From: Bacteroidia bacterium
GTDB taxonomy: Bacteria; Bacteroidota; Bacteroidia; Bacteroidales; GCA-2748055
Direction: 5' to 3'
Assembly: GCA_030596245.1 (NCBI GenBank)
Contig: JAUVKN010000206.1
Span: forward strand, 1-7,758
DNA length: 7,758 bases
The notes under the pieces were generated by a model. It was not told the origin of the DNA. It saw only the letters and a program-made list of their open reading frames with translations, and did not search any database. The translations under genes were made by a program, and so were the position numbers. Shown here in pieces: positions 1-6,365 of this stretch; positions within the stretch are counted from its first letter, which is position 1, and each line of letters opens with the position of its first letter.

Positions 1-25
1 GTACATAGATAGATTTAGCTTTCAT
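1..25 (-). CDS. 5' end of a gene cut by the left edge (next gene of the hyd operon)
   Basis: An ATG on the minus strand at 25 opens a frame that reads MKAKSIYV before the window ends. It is preceded by an A-rich leader (AAATAAAAAAG), which is typical of Bacteroidota starts, and it lies 68 bases after the hydE stop in the same direction. I infer a fourth gene of the aspA-hydF-hydE operon. HydG, the tyrosine-cleaving partner of HydE and HydF, is the natural candidate because no other hydG is in the window. Eight residues cannot identify a protein, so this is a placement argument only. Confidence 0.45.
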
Positions 26-93
26 CTTTTTTATTTATGAGTATTGGTTTTTAAGTTGATTGATTTTTCGCAGTACATTGATCAATTTCTTTT

Positions 94-1176
94 TCACTCT
101 TCATTTCTTTTATGAAAATGTTTGGAGTCACCCCATTCACCATATCCGATCTCCCCATCGACCAGCTGGATACGTACATCCAGGCAATGCTTGCACTCCT
201 CGGGCTCTTCATTCACACACGGTTTGTTTTCATACAGGGCATAATCGTTCCGGTATTTCCCCGGTGTAATGTTGGGCATGATAATATTAGCTCCCACCTT
301 GACTGCCTTTTCACGTCCCACAGGATCAATGGCCTGCAGGGCAGTGGCTGCCGCAATGTTGATATCCTTCATAAGGATCCTCAGGGTGGCGATCATTTTC
401 AGGGCCACGTTAAAGCGCTCCCGGATGGGCAATAGCTGATCCCGGTACTGGAACAGGGGTGTCTCCTTATGTTCAATATAAGGCCCCATACCCACCATAT
501 CTATATCAAAATTTTTCATGAAGAGCAGATCGTCAGCCAGGTGCCCTGTATCCTGAAATGGGAGACCGATCATGACCCCGGTGCCGGTTTGGTATCCCAA
601 CTCCTTAAGGGTGTAAAGGCAATTGAGTCGATTCTGGTAATCATGGAGGGTGTTTTTGGGGTGATATTTCCTGTACAGCTCCGGATTGGAAGTTTCTATC
701 CTCAACAGATAGCGATGTGCCCCTGCATCAAACCAGCGTTTGTACACCTCTCTGCTCTGTTCTCCCAGGGAGAGGGTAATGCCCAACTTTCCACTGGATA
801 ACTTCTTTATTTCCCTGAGCAGGCTCACAATCCTTTCGGTAAAGGCGGTTGACTCAAGTTCTCCGGCCTGCAGGACGAGGGAGCCATAATTGTTTTCATG
901 GGCAAACCGGGCCGCATCCAGGATCTGGTCATCGGTTACATTGTACCTGTGGGCCTTTTTGTTGGAGCGCCTGATTCCACAGTAGTAGCAATCCTTTCCA
1001 CAGATATTGGAAAATTCCACCAGTCCACGGAAATACACCTTGTTTCCTATCTCCCGGAGCTTCACCTCTTCAGCTCTCCTGAACAGCAGCTTTTTGTCAT
1101 CCTTTTGTGAATCCAGCAGGATCCTTAAATCTTCCCGCTCCAGCTGCTCCTTCTCCAGTATCTCCCTTACTCCCAT
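94..1176 (-). CDS. hydE: [FeFe]-hydrogenase H-cluster radical SAM maturase HydE
   Basis: HydE is a radical SAM enzyme that processes the Fe(CO)2(CN)-cysteine synthon made by HydG on the way to the two-iron subcluster of [FeFe] hydrogenase; it acts in the cytoplasm. The 360-residue product has the usual family length (about 350). The radical SAM motif CxxxCxxC is at C59, C63 and C66 (CGKDCYYC) and binds the [4Fe-4S] cluster that cleaves SAM. A TIM-barrel body follows, with HydE-like segments such as QAGE (103-106), TGTGVMIGLP (197-206) and MPNITPGKY (300-308). Near the C-terminus C320, C328 and C331 keep the spacing of the accessory second cluster known in Thermotoga HydE. The ATG lies one base after the hydF stop (TAG-C-ATG), which fixes the start and implies coupled translation. 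BioB or a methylornithine synthase (PylB) are relatives, but the hydF neighbour and the C-terminal triad settle the call. Confidence 0.97.
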   Translation of the reverse strand: MGVREILEKEQLEREDLRILLDSQKDDKKLLFRRAEEVKLREIGNKVYFRGLVEFSNICGKDCYYCGIRRSNKKAHRYNVTDDQILDAARFAHENNYGSLVLQAGELESTAFTERIVSLLREIKKLSSGKLGITLSLGEQSREVYKRWFDAGAHRYLLRIETSNPELYRKYHPKNTLHDYQNRLNCLYTLKELGYQTGTGVMIGLPFQDTGHLADDLLFMKNFDIDMVGMGPYIEHKETPLFQYRDQLLPIRERFNVALKMIATLRILMKDINIAAATALQAIDPVGREKAVKVGANIIMPNITPGKYRNDYALYENKPCVNEEPEECKHCLDVRIQLVDGEIGYGEWGDSKHFHKRNEE

Positions 1177-1177
1177 G

Positions 1178-2404
1178 CTATAGATATGATGTTGAATCCT
1201 TCTCCAGTTTTACAAAGGGTGCCACCGCCCTTTCATAGATCCCGTGCATGTAGGCAATGGCCATCCCATAGTTGGTGACCGGGATGCCTGCCTCCACGGC
1301 AGGTTTTAAGCGGTTGATCAGCTGTTTCCGTGTGATCATGCATCCCCCGCACTGGATCACCATGCTGTAGTCGGTAATTTCACCGGGGACTTTACCCAGA
1401 CCGGAAACCACCTCATAATCAAGCTGCATCCCTGAAAAACCGGACAACCATCTGGGAATCTTAATCCTTCCGATGTCATCACAGGATACCTGGTGGGTGC
1501 ACGATTCCAGGATCAGTATCTTATCTCCGTTGTTCAGTCTTGACAGGTGGGGTGTGCCTTTCAGGTAGTTCTCGAAATCGCCTTTGTATCTGGCCAGTAC
1601 GGTACTGAAGCTGGTCAGGGGGATCTCATCGGGAACAGAGGCATCGGCTTTTTTGAATACCTGGCTGTCGGTAATGACCAGGGCCGGTTGGGGTGATAGC
1701 CGTTTCAGCAGGGTGTCTATTTCCCGCTCTTTGGCTACCAGTGCAACGGCGTCATTGTCCAGGATGTCCCTGATGACCTGCACCTGAGGAAGGATAAGCC
1801 TTCCTTCGGGGGCCTCATCATCAATGGGGGTAATCAGCAGCACCAGGTCACCCTGGGAGATGATATCGCCCACCAGCGATTTGGAAAGGTAGGCTGATTC
1901 GGGGATGGCGGACTGGATCTGACCGATTAACGCTTCACGATTATGGGGATGCAGTGCAGAGAACTCAAGCACCTGTTTGCCTGTTGCCTCCAGCACATGT
2001 TTTTTAAACCGGTCATTGAGAGGATCCAGATCCGATTTATTATGTATCACCAGGTAGGGGACCTCCCACTTTTCAAACTGACTGATAATGGATTCCTCCT
2101 CATGGTCAAACCAGTTCCCTGCCAGCACAAGGATCCCCAGGTCAATGTGGCGGATCACCTCCCGGGTTTTATCCACCCGCTTTTTTCCAACCTCTCCGGA
2201 ATCGTCTGTACCTGCAGTATCGATGATCACCACTGGACCGATATGGGTGATTTCCATAGATTTTTTTACAGGATCGGTAGTGGTTCCGGATTCCTCAGAT
2301 ACGATAGCAACCTCCTGGCCTGCCAGACAATTGATCATGGAGGATTTACCATTGTTCCTTCTTCCGAATATTCCGACGTGCGGTTTGGCGTCTCTTCCCT
2401 TCAT
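1178..2404 (-). CDS. hydF: [FeFe]-hydrogenase H-cluster maturation GTPase HydF
   Basis: HydF is the scaffold on which HydG and HydE products are assembled into the two-iron precursor, which it then delivers to apo-hydrogenase. The 408 residues show the full domain order. The GTPase domain (about 1-165) has a P-loop GRRNNGKS (14-21), switch threonines TTT (41-43), DTAG (62-65), NKSD (122-125) and FSA (148-150). A dimerisation domain follows (about 175-270), then the cluster-binding domain (about 275-408). The cluster ligands are C302 and H304 (CTH) plus C352 and C355 (CGGC). The family motif is usually written CxH-x(46-53)-HCxxC, but here the residue before the last pair is Q351, not His. The start ATG overlaps the aspA stop (ATGA, 4 bases), a hallmark of translational coupling. 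Length and motifs are complete, so the protein should be functional. Confidence 0.97.
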   Translation of the reverse strand: MKGRDAKPHVGIFGRRNNGKSSMINCLAGQEVAIVSEESGTTTDPVKKSMEITHIGPVVIIDTAGTDDSGEVGKKRVDKTREVIRHIDLGILVLAGNWFDHEEESIISQFEKWEVPYLVIHNKSDLDPLNDRFKKHVLEATGKQVLEFSALHPHNREALIGQIQSAIPESAYLSKSLVGDIISQGDLVLLITPIDDEAPEGRLILPQVQVIRDILDNDAVALVAKEREIDTLLKRLSPQPALVITDSQVFKKADASVPDEIPLTSFSTVLARYKGDFENYLKGTPHLSRLNNGDKILILESCTHQVSCDDIGRIKIPRWLSGFSGMQLDYEVVSGLGKVPGEITDYSMVIQCGGCMITRKQLINRLKPAVEAGIPVTNYGMAIAYMHGIYERAVAPFVKLEKDSTSYL

Positions 2405-3849
2405 AACAGCTCCCTGATATCATCCATTGTGAAACCCTTTTTCAGCAGATTGCCGGGTTCCATCAACTGTTCCAACTTGTTTTTTCCCAGGATATTTAAT
2501 TCTTCATTGGCCTCGAAAATGTCTTTCCCGGTGGCCTTCATCTCTTTGGCCAGTTCTGCTGCCCTGTGATAACCGATAAGTGGTGAAAGGGCAGTGGTGA
2601 CTGCCGGACTCCGGAAAAGCTTTCTGCGGGCCACCTCTTCCCCAACCATCAAACCATCAAGCATCTTTTTATGGATGGCCCGGTTCATGGAGATCATCAA
2701 TTTGAGGCTTTCGAGCATGGCGCAACCGATCTCCGGCAGATAGGCATTCAATTCCAAACATCCCTGGGCAGAGAGTGAAGTAATCAGCTGATCGTTTGCA
2801 TAGATCCGGTGCGCAGAGGAGATAACGAATTCAGGAATGACGGGATTCACCTTTCCAGGCATGATGGAGCTTCCCACCTGTTTTGCAGGCAGTTCGATCT
2901 CACTGGGATTGCTCACACCCGACGCAAGAAGCCTGAGGTCGGAAACGATCTTTTCAAGATTCACCGCATGGGCTTTCAGGATCGCATGCACCTCCACCCA
3001 TCTGTCCATGTTGCAGGTAGCATCGGTCAGGTTCTCTCCCTGGGTCACCGGTAATGAAGTCAGCTTCTTTAGCACAGGAACCACCTCCATGATATAGAAG
3101 CGTGGAATGGAGATCCCGGTACCGGTGGCCCCACCACCAAGGTTGACCACCTTGATCCGCTCAAACCCTTTGGACACCCTCCACCAGTCACGAGACAGAG
3201 CTTCACTGTAGGTGCTGAACAGTTGTCCGAAGGTGGATGGAACTGCCTCCTGCATCTGGGTAAAACTGATCCTTAGGGCATTCCTGTATTTCGTTTCCAG
3301 TTGTTCAAAGGAGGAGCGGGTCAGGTTAATGGACTCCTCAAGCTCATTCAACAGCTGCATGGTGGCCACAGTGAGGGCAGTGGGCACCACATCGTTGGTC
3401 GACTGAAAAATATTAGCCGTCTCTATGGGATCCACCACTTGGTAGTCCCCCGGTTTTCTACCCAGTGACTTCAGCGCCACGTTGGCAATGATCTCATTGA
3501 TATTCAGGTTGATGCTTGTTCCCGCACCTCCCTGTACGAATGGAACTATAAAGTGTTCAAAGTGAGATCCTGTTGAAACTTCACCGGCAGCCATTTCCAG
3601 TGCTTCAAGGGATTTATTATCGGGTAGGCGAAGGTGATCTATTAGATCGGGGTGTTCTTTCAGAAGGGCATCCCGAAATTTCCTAACAGTCCGGTAACAG
3701 GCCAGCTTTACTGTTCCGGCAGCACGATACCACTCCATGGAAAAAGGTACCTGGTTGGGGAAATTTTCCCGCGCACGGCAGGAGTGGATGCCATACAAGG
3801 CATCAGCAGGGATGGAAACTTCTCCAAAGAGATCCTTTTCAGTGCGCAT
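2401..3849 (-). CDS. aspA: Aspartate ammonia-lyase (aspartase) in the hydrogenase-maturation operon
   Basis: Aspartase converts L-aspartate to fumarate and ammonium; it is a cytoplasmic homotetramer of the aspartase/fumarase superfamily. The 482 residues match the family length (E. coli AspA has 478). Visible active-site elements are GGAGTS (107-112), STN (150-152), TQMQEAVP (197-204) and the mobile SS-loop GSSIMPGKVNP (326-336), with the predicted catalytic base S327, K333 and N335. The TQ in the third element is as in E. coli AspA, where fumarases have TH, so aspartase is favoured over fumarase. One oddity is SF at 195-196, where relatives have GR before TQ. A TTG directly before the ATG would add one residue (start 3852); I take the ATG at 3849. 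The gene leads the operon and overlaps hydF by 4 bases. This suggests supply of ammonium for hydrogenase cofactor assembly, but ordinary aspartate fermentation to fumarate is also possible. Confidence 0.9.
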   Translation of the reverse strand: MRTEKDLFGEVSIPADALYGIHSCRARENFPNQVPFSMEWYRAAGTVKLACYRTVRKFRDALLKEHPDLIDHLRLPDNKSLEALEMAAGEVSTGSHFEHFIVPFVQGGAGTSINLNINEIIANVALKSLGRKPGDYQVVDPIETANIFQSTNDVVPTALTVATMQLLNELEESINLTRSSFEQLETKYRNALRISFTQMQEAVPSTFGQLFSTYSEALSRDWWRVSKGFERIKVVNLGGGATGTGISIPRFYIMEVVPVLKKLTSLPVTQGENLTDATCNMDRWVEVHAILKAHAVNLEKIVSDLRLLASGVSNPSEIELPAKQVGSSIMPGKVNPVIPEFVISSAHRIYANDQLITSLSAQGCLELNAYLPEIGCAMLESLKLMISMNRAIHKKMLDGLMVGEEVARRKLFRSPAVTTALSPLIGYHRAAELAKEMKATGKDIFEANEELNILGKNKLEQLMEPGNLLKKGFTMDDIRELL

Positions 3850-3866
3850 CAATTCTGAATTTCACA

Positions 3867-3874
3867 CAAAAATA
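3867..3874 (-). promoter_or_regulatory. Putative -7 element of the aspA-hydF-hydE promoter
   Basis: On the minus strand the octamer reads TATTTTTG, a full match to the Bacteroidota -7 consensus TAnnTTTG, and it ends 17 bases before the aspA ATG. The leader would be only about 10 bases long. No good TTG -33 element is found at the expected 19-21-base spacing; that position falls inside the terminator hairpin of the upstream gene. The promoter is therefore partial and may need an activator, or the match may be chance in AT-rich DNA. Confidence 0.45.
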
Positions 3875-3886
3875 CTTGAATAAACT

Positions 3887-3924
3887 GAAAAACCCGCATA
3901 GCAAATGGAAATGCCAATGCGGGT
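3887..3924 (-). terminator. Rho-independent terminator after the small barrel protein gene
   Basis: Perfect 8-base arms ACCCGCAT (3917-3924 read on the minus strand) and ATGCGGGT (3892-3899) flank a 17-base loop that can pair further (GCA/TGC inside). On the minus strand the stem is followed directly by TTTT and then C, giving GGGTTTTTC. It starts 20 bases past the stop codon of the gene ending at 3945, so it ends that transcript and separates it from the aspA operon. Confidence 0.78.
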
Positions 3925-3944
3925 CTTTGTGAAAAATGTATCTC

Positions 3945-4589
3945 CTAATTCGGAGAAATTTTGATAATAAGGCCGCCTGAGAATTCTCCCTGGAAGGGTG
4001 TGATGCGGGTATATACACTGCTACTGCAACCTGATCCCCCGGTTCCAATACCACAACCAAATCCAAAACCATTATAGACCATGGGCATTAGCATGGTTCC
4101 CTGCAACCTGATCCCGATCATTTCGGTGAGCCAGAGTTTCAATCCGGCTCCGACAGTGGCGCTGAACTGAACTTTGCTATTCAACTGTGATGTTTTCGGG
4201 GCCCACCAGGTCAGTCCTAGGCCGATGGTACCATATGGAGATACCCTGCCAAAATCGACCTGCTGCAATCCCCCAACTTGGAAATAGTTGGAGCTGAACC
4301 GGATCTGCTCACTTGGCGAACCAAGGAATGGATAGAAGGTTCCTTCCGTATCAGCACGCATATAGGAAAGCTCTGCGAAGGTTGTCGTTGATAACCCAAC
4401 GGCCAGTTTTCCGCCATAATTCTGCGCATCATTGATCCGGAAATTTCCGTCATAAAGTTTTGCGGTCCCGCCCAGCTGGATTCCTGTAAAACCGTTTAAT
4501 TCGATAATCTGGGCAGAAATATCCTGCGCACCGTAAATCATCATCGTCAACAATAACGCAATTAAGATTCTACTAATTTTTTTGCTCAT
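3945..4589 (-). CDS. Small outer-membrane beta-barrel protein, function unknown
   Basis: The 214-residue product has a signal peptide (K3-K4, hydrophobic 8-20, likely cleavage after A26 in ISA-Q). It continues as alternating short hydrophobic strands rich in Gly and aromatic residues, such as FAELSYM (71-77), NYFQVGGLQQVDFG (101-114), PYGTIGLGLTWW (118-129), ATVGAGLKLWL (144-154) and a final strand FSGGLIIKI (203-211). This is the pattern of an 8-stranded outer-membrane barrel of the OmpW/OMP_b-brl class. A glycine-rich stretch between the last strands holds two cysteines (C179, C188) that could form a loop disulfide. No enzymatic motif is visible. It is monocistronic as far as can be seen: a 105-base gap separates it from the upstream gene and an intrinsic terminator follows. 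The specific family and ligand are unknown. Confidence 0.72.
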   Translation of the reverse strand: MSKKISRILIALLLTMMIYGAQDISAQIIELNGFTGIQLGGTAKLYDGNFRINDAQNYGGKLAVGLSTTTFAELSYMRADTEGTFYPFLGSPSEQIRFSSNYFQVGGLQQVDFGRVSPYGTIGLGLTWWAPKTSQLNSKVQFSATVGAGLKLWLTEMIGIRLQGTMLMPMVYNGFGFGCGIGTGGSGCSSSVYTRITPFQGEFSGGLIIKISPN

Positions 4590-4613
4590 GGTTAGTTTAT
4601 TGAGGTTATTTTA

Positions 4614-4640
4614 CCTTACATAAGGCTAATTTATCGATAA
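4614..4640. repeat. Two short palindromes upstream of the barrel gene
   Basis: A 12-base inverted repeat CCTTA-CA-TAAGG (4614-4625) is followed after 5 bases by the perfect palindrome TTATCGATAA (4631-4640). Both lie 25-51 bases before the ATG at 4589, where a promoter or operator would sit. They might bind a regulator or form part of the 5' leader. Short palindromes are common in AT-rich DNA, so chance is a real alternative. Confidence 0.3.
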
Positions 4641-4694
4641 TAATAACAGCGAAATTTCAAAAAGGTTAAAGACAATCAAAAAATAACTTCAGAA

Positions 4695-5408
4695 TCACTC
4701 TTTCACAAAGGGAAATGTTGCACCGAATTGAATGAGGGAGGTAGTGTAATTGGTGCCGCTGCTTTCTTTAACCAGATTAACAAATCCTTTGCTGTAACGA
4801 ATATATATATTGATGCCCTTTCCTCCTCTGGGAGGGACAAGGATATATTCCAAATCAATTACCGCCCCGGCATCGATGGTATTTATCTCGGATTTTATGT
4901 CCAGTTCTGTGGTTAAGATCACATCATCAATGGGGCTCGATTTATAGGTGTCTGCAGCCCCGGTAAGGAAACTGATCTGGGGTCCGGCAGAAACACTTAA
5001 TCGTTCTGCCAGTTTCACCCTTAATAAAATAGGAATATCGATATAACTCAGTTTTCTGTCGGAAGACTCCACATCCACCAACAGTTCATCAAGGTGGGAA
5101 TCTCCTGTGCTTAACACGGGCACATCCTTGATTCCCCGGGAAGAGAGAGGTAAGAACTCCGGAATAAGTGAAAGCTTTTCAGTCAGCTTGATATTGTTTA
5201 CAAGGCCAAAATTCAAACTCATGGCATTCTTCCCCTCCTCATATCCATGAATGATCGAATAGGTGCCTCCCAGCTTCAGGCTGAAATAAAAATTCTCCGT
5301 GGCCACTTTATCGCCAAATATCAGCACTAGCAGTGCAGCCTGCCCTTTAACAACAGCAGAAGATGACAATATTAAGAAAAACAGGGATGTGAGAATGTGT
5401 TTTTTCAT
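4695..5408 (-). CDS. PorT-like outer-membrane beta-barrel protein
   Basis: The 237-residue product starts with a signal peptide (KK at 2-3, hydrophobic 5-20, probable cleavage near G22-Q23). The mature part fits the Bacteroidota PorT/OMP_b-brl_2 family: a first strand FYFSLKLGGTYS (40-51), paired strands around 64-84, the family-typical YIDIPILLRVKL (122-133), SVSAGPQISFLTG (138-150), then INTIDAGAVIDLEYIL (175-190) and a terminal strand SLIQFGATFPF (224-234). PorT itself serves type IX secretion, but this broad family includes many barrels of unknown role, and no other secretion gene is nearby, so I do not assign secretion. A Bacteroidota-type promoter lies upstream, back to back with that of the channel gene. 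Confidence 0.75.
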   Translation of the reverse strand: MKKHILTSLFFLILSSSAVVKGQAALLVLIFGDKVATENFYFSLKLGGTYSIIHGYEEGKNAMSLNFGLVNNIKLTEKLSLIPEFLPLSSRGIKDVPVLSTGDSHLDELLVDVESSDRKLSYIDIPILLRVKLAERLSVSAGPQISFLTGAADTYKSSPIDDVILTTELDIKSEINTIDAGAVIDLEYILVPPRGGKGINIYIRYSKGFVNLVKESSGTNYTTSLIQFGATFPFVKE

Positions 5409-5453
5409 GATTGAGGTGTTTCAAAAGGTCCAATATTACATCTACTGCACAAA

Positions 5454-5484
5454 CAAACGTAAATATAATTAAAATAGGCATCAA
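5454..5484 (-). promoter_or_regulatory. Promoter of the PorT-like gene (TTG / TACGTTTG)
   Basis: Read on the minus strand, TTG at 5484-5482 is followed after 20 bases by TACGTTTG at 5461-5454, an exact match to the Bacteroidota -33/-7 layout (TTG, 19-21 bases, TAnnTTTG). Transcription should start near 5447, giving a leader of about 40 bases before the ATG at 5408. Confidence 0.62.
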
Positions 5485-5487
5485 CGA

Positions 5488-5519
5488 TTGACGGCAATTA
5501 AATAACTATGCTAATTTTG
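5488..5519 (+). promoter_or_regulatory. Promoter of the channel gene (TTG / TAATTTTG)
   Basis: TTG at 5488-5490 is followed after 21 bases by TAATTTTG at 5512-5519, again an exact TAnnTTTG match. The expected start site is near 5526, about 20 bases before the ATG at 5545. The -33 element lies three bases from that of the opposing promoter, forming the inverted repeat TCAA-CGA-TTGA at 5481-5491. Confidence 0.62.
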
Positions 5520-5544
5520 TTATGGTAAATTTCTTCTGCGCATC

Positions 5545-6195
5545 ATGACCAGAAAAAGTAGTTGGGCATACAATAATATCATTCTTTTGATATCAATTGT
5601 GTTGCTAATCTGCTCCAGCTTTTTGATCCATTCCGATCCCCTGGTAAAAATTATAACGAGTGTTTTTTTGGCCATGATCCTCCTTTCAGCCTCTTATTCC
5701 ATTAGAAGAGGCAGAACCAGACTCTTCTATTTTGCCATTGGTGTCATTGTGCTTCGGGAAGGCTCAATATTCCTGATCCACAATGAGTACCTCGATTCTC
5801 TTGCCACCCTCACAAATGTTCTCTTTTTTCTGATCATTGTCGTCCAGTTGATCCACCAGGTGGCCCGCAGCAAGATTGTGAGCAGGGATGTGATCCTTGA
5901 AGCCATCAATGGGTATCTCCTGATGGGATTAAGCGGCAGTATCCTGTTTGCCCTGGTGGGACGTATCCAGGAGCATGCATTCGCATTTTCAAATCCCCAG
6001 GTTCACTATTTTTCTGAATTTATTTACTTTGGTTTCATTACCCAGACAACCGTCGGATTCGGGGACATCGCCCCGGTAAGTGATCTGGCGAGATTACTCA
6101 CCATTACCATGGGGATCTGCGGGCAAATGTACATCGCCATCATTATTGCAATGCTGGTTGGCAAATACCTGTCACAACAGAATAAGAATCTTTAA
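5545..6195 (+). CDS. Six-helix K+-channel-like membrane protein (Ion_trans_2 pore)
   Basis: The 216-residue inner-membrane protein has four N-terminal hydrophobic helices (about 11-28, 33-53, 59-79, 84-106) and then a canonical two-helix pore module: S5 (about 122-140), a pore helix and selectivity filter TTVGFGD (168-174), and S6 (about 183-208). The TVGFGD filter is the K+-channel signature (Tyr replaced by Phe, as in several K+ channels). None of the four N-terminal helices carries the regular Arg/Lys ladder of a voltage sensor, and no RCK/TrkA or cyclic-nucleotide domain follows S6; the protein ends eight residues after it. I infer a tetrameric K+-selective or weakly selective channel; the gating signal cannot be read. 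It stands alone, divergent from the PorT-like gene. Confidence 0.85.
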   Translation: MTRKSSWAYNNIILLISIVLLICSSFLIHSDPLVKIITSVFLAMILLSASYSIRRGRTRLFYFAIGVIVLREGSIFLIHNEYLDSLATLTNVLFFLIIVVQLIHQVARSKIVSRDVILEAINGYLLMGLSGSILFALVGRIQEHAFAFSNPQVHYFSEFIYFGFITQTTVGFGDIAPVSDLARLLTITMGICGQMYIAIIIAMLVGKYLSQQNKNL

Positions 6196-6365
6196 TCTGC
6201 TATTCAGAACAAATTCTAATTTTTATTGTTAATAATTTAACATTTTATCTTGAAGAGCTAAGTAACCCACTTAGAAAAAAAATGTAACTTGTTGAAATAC
6301 AATGTTATATATAGGACGAACGAATTAAAACAGTAATAATAATAAATTCACTTAGACACAAAGAC
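6196..6365. other. AT-rich intergenic region with a hairpin and a repeated octamer
   Basis: This gap contains an inverted repeat CTAAGT-AACCC-ACTTAG (6258-6274) followed by eight A residues. The T-run is on the wrong side for a terminator on either strand. The octamer CACTTAGA occurs at 6268-6275 and again at 6349-6356, just before the ATG at 6366. A promoter for the downstream lipoprotein gene must lie here or further upstream, but I find no clean TAnnTTTG. The repeat pair is a possible regulator site. Confidence 0.4.

Noticed and set aside
31..78. A 15-codon frame between hydE and the next operon gene
   Set aside because: It is too short and has no leader or sequence character of a real peptide.
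77..86. Perfect palindrome ATTGATCAAT just past the hydE stop
   Set aside because: It is A/T-rich, has no T-run in the right place and lies in a gap inside a likely operon, so neither a terminator nor an operator can be supported.
94..1110. Several plus-strand open frames of 70-110 codons
   Set aside because: All lie antisense to hydE, whose motifs are complete; none has a recognisable product or leader.
1943..2569. A 208-codon open frame on the plus strand across the hydF/aspA junction
   Set aside because: It is antisense to two well-supported genes with full motif sets, and its translation shows no domain, only the complement of those codons.
3839..4072. A minus-strand frame of 77 codons bridging aspA and the barrel gene
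   Set aside because: It runs through the terminator hairpin and overlaps both genes out of frame, with no protein-like pattern.
6206..6222. Possible terminator after the channel gene (AGAA-CAAA-TTCT then a T-rich run)
   Set aside because: The stem is only four weak pairs; it is not convincing as an intrinsic terminator.
6284..6315. Candidate promoter TTG...TATATATAGG before the lipoprotein gene
   Set aside because: The downstream element does not match TAnnTTTG at the right spacing; AT-rich chance matches are expected here.
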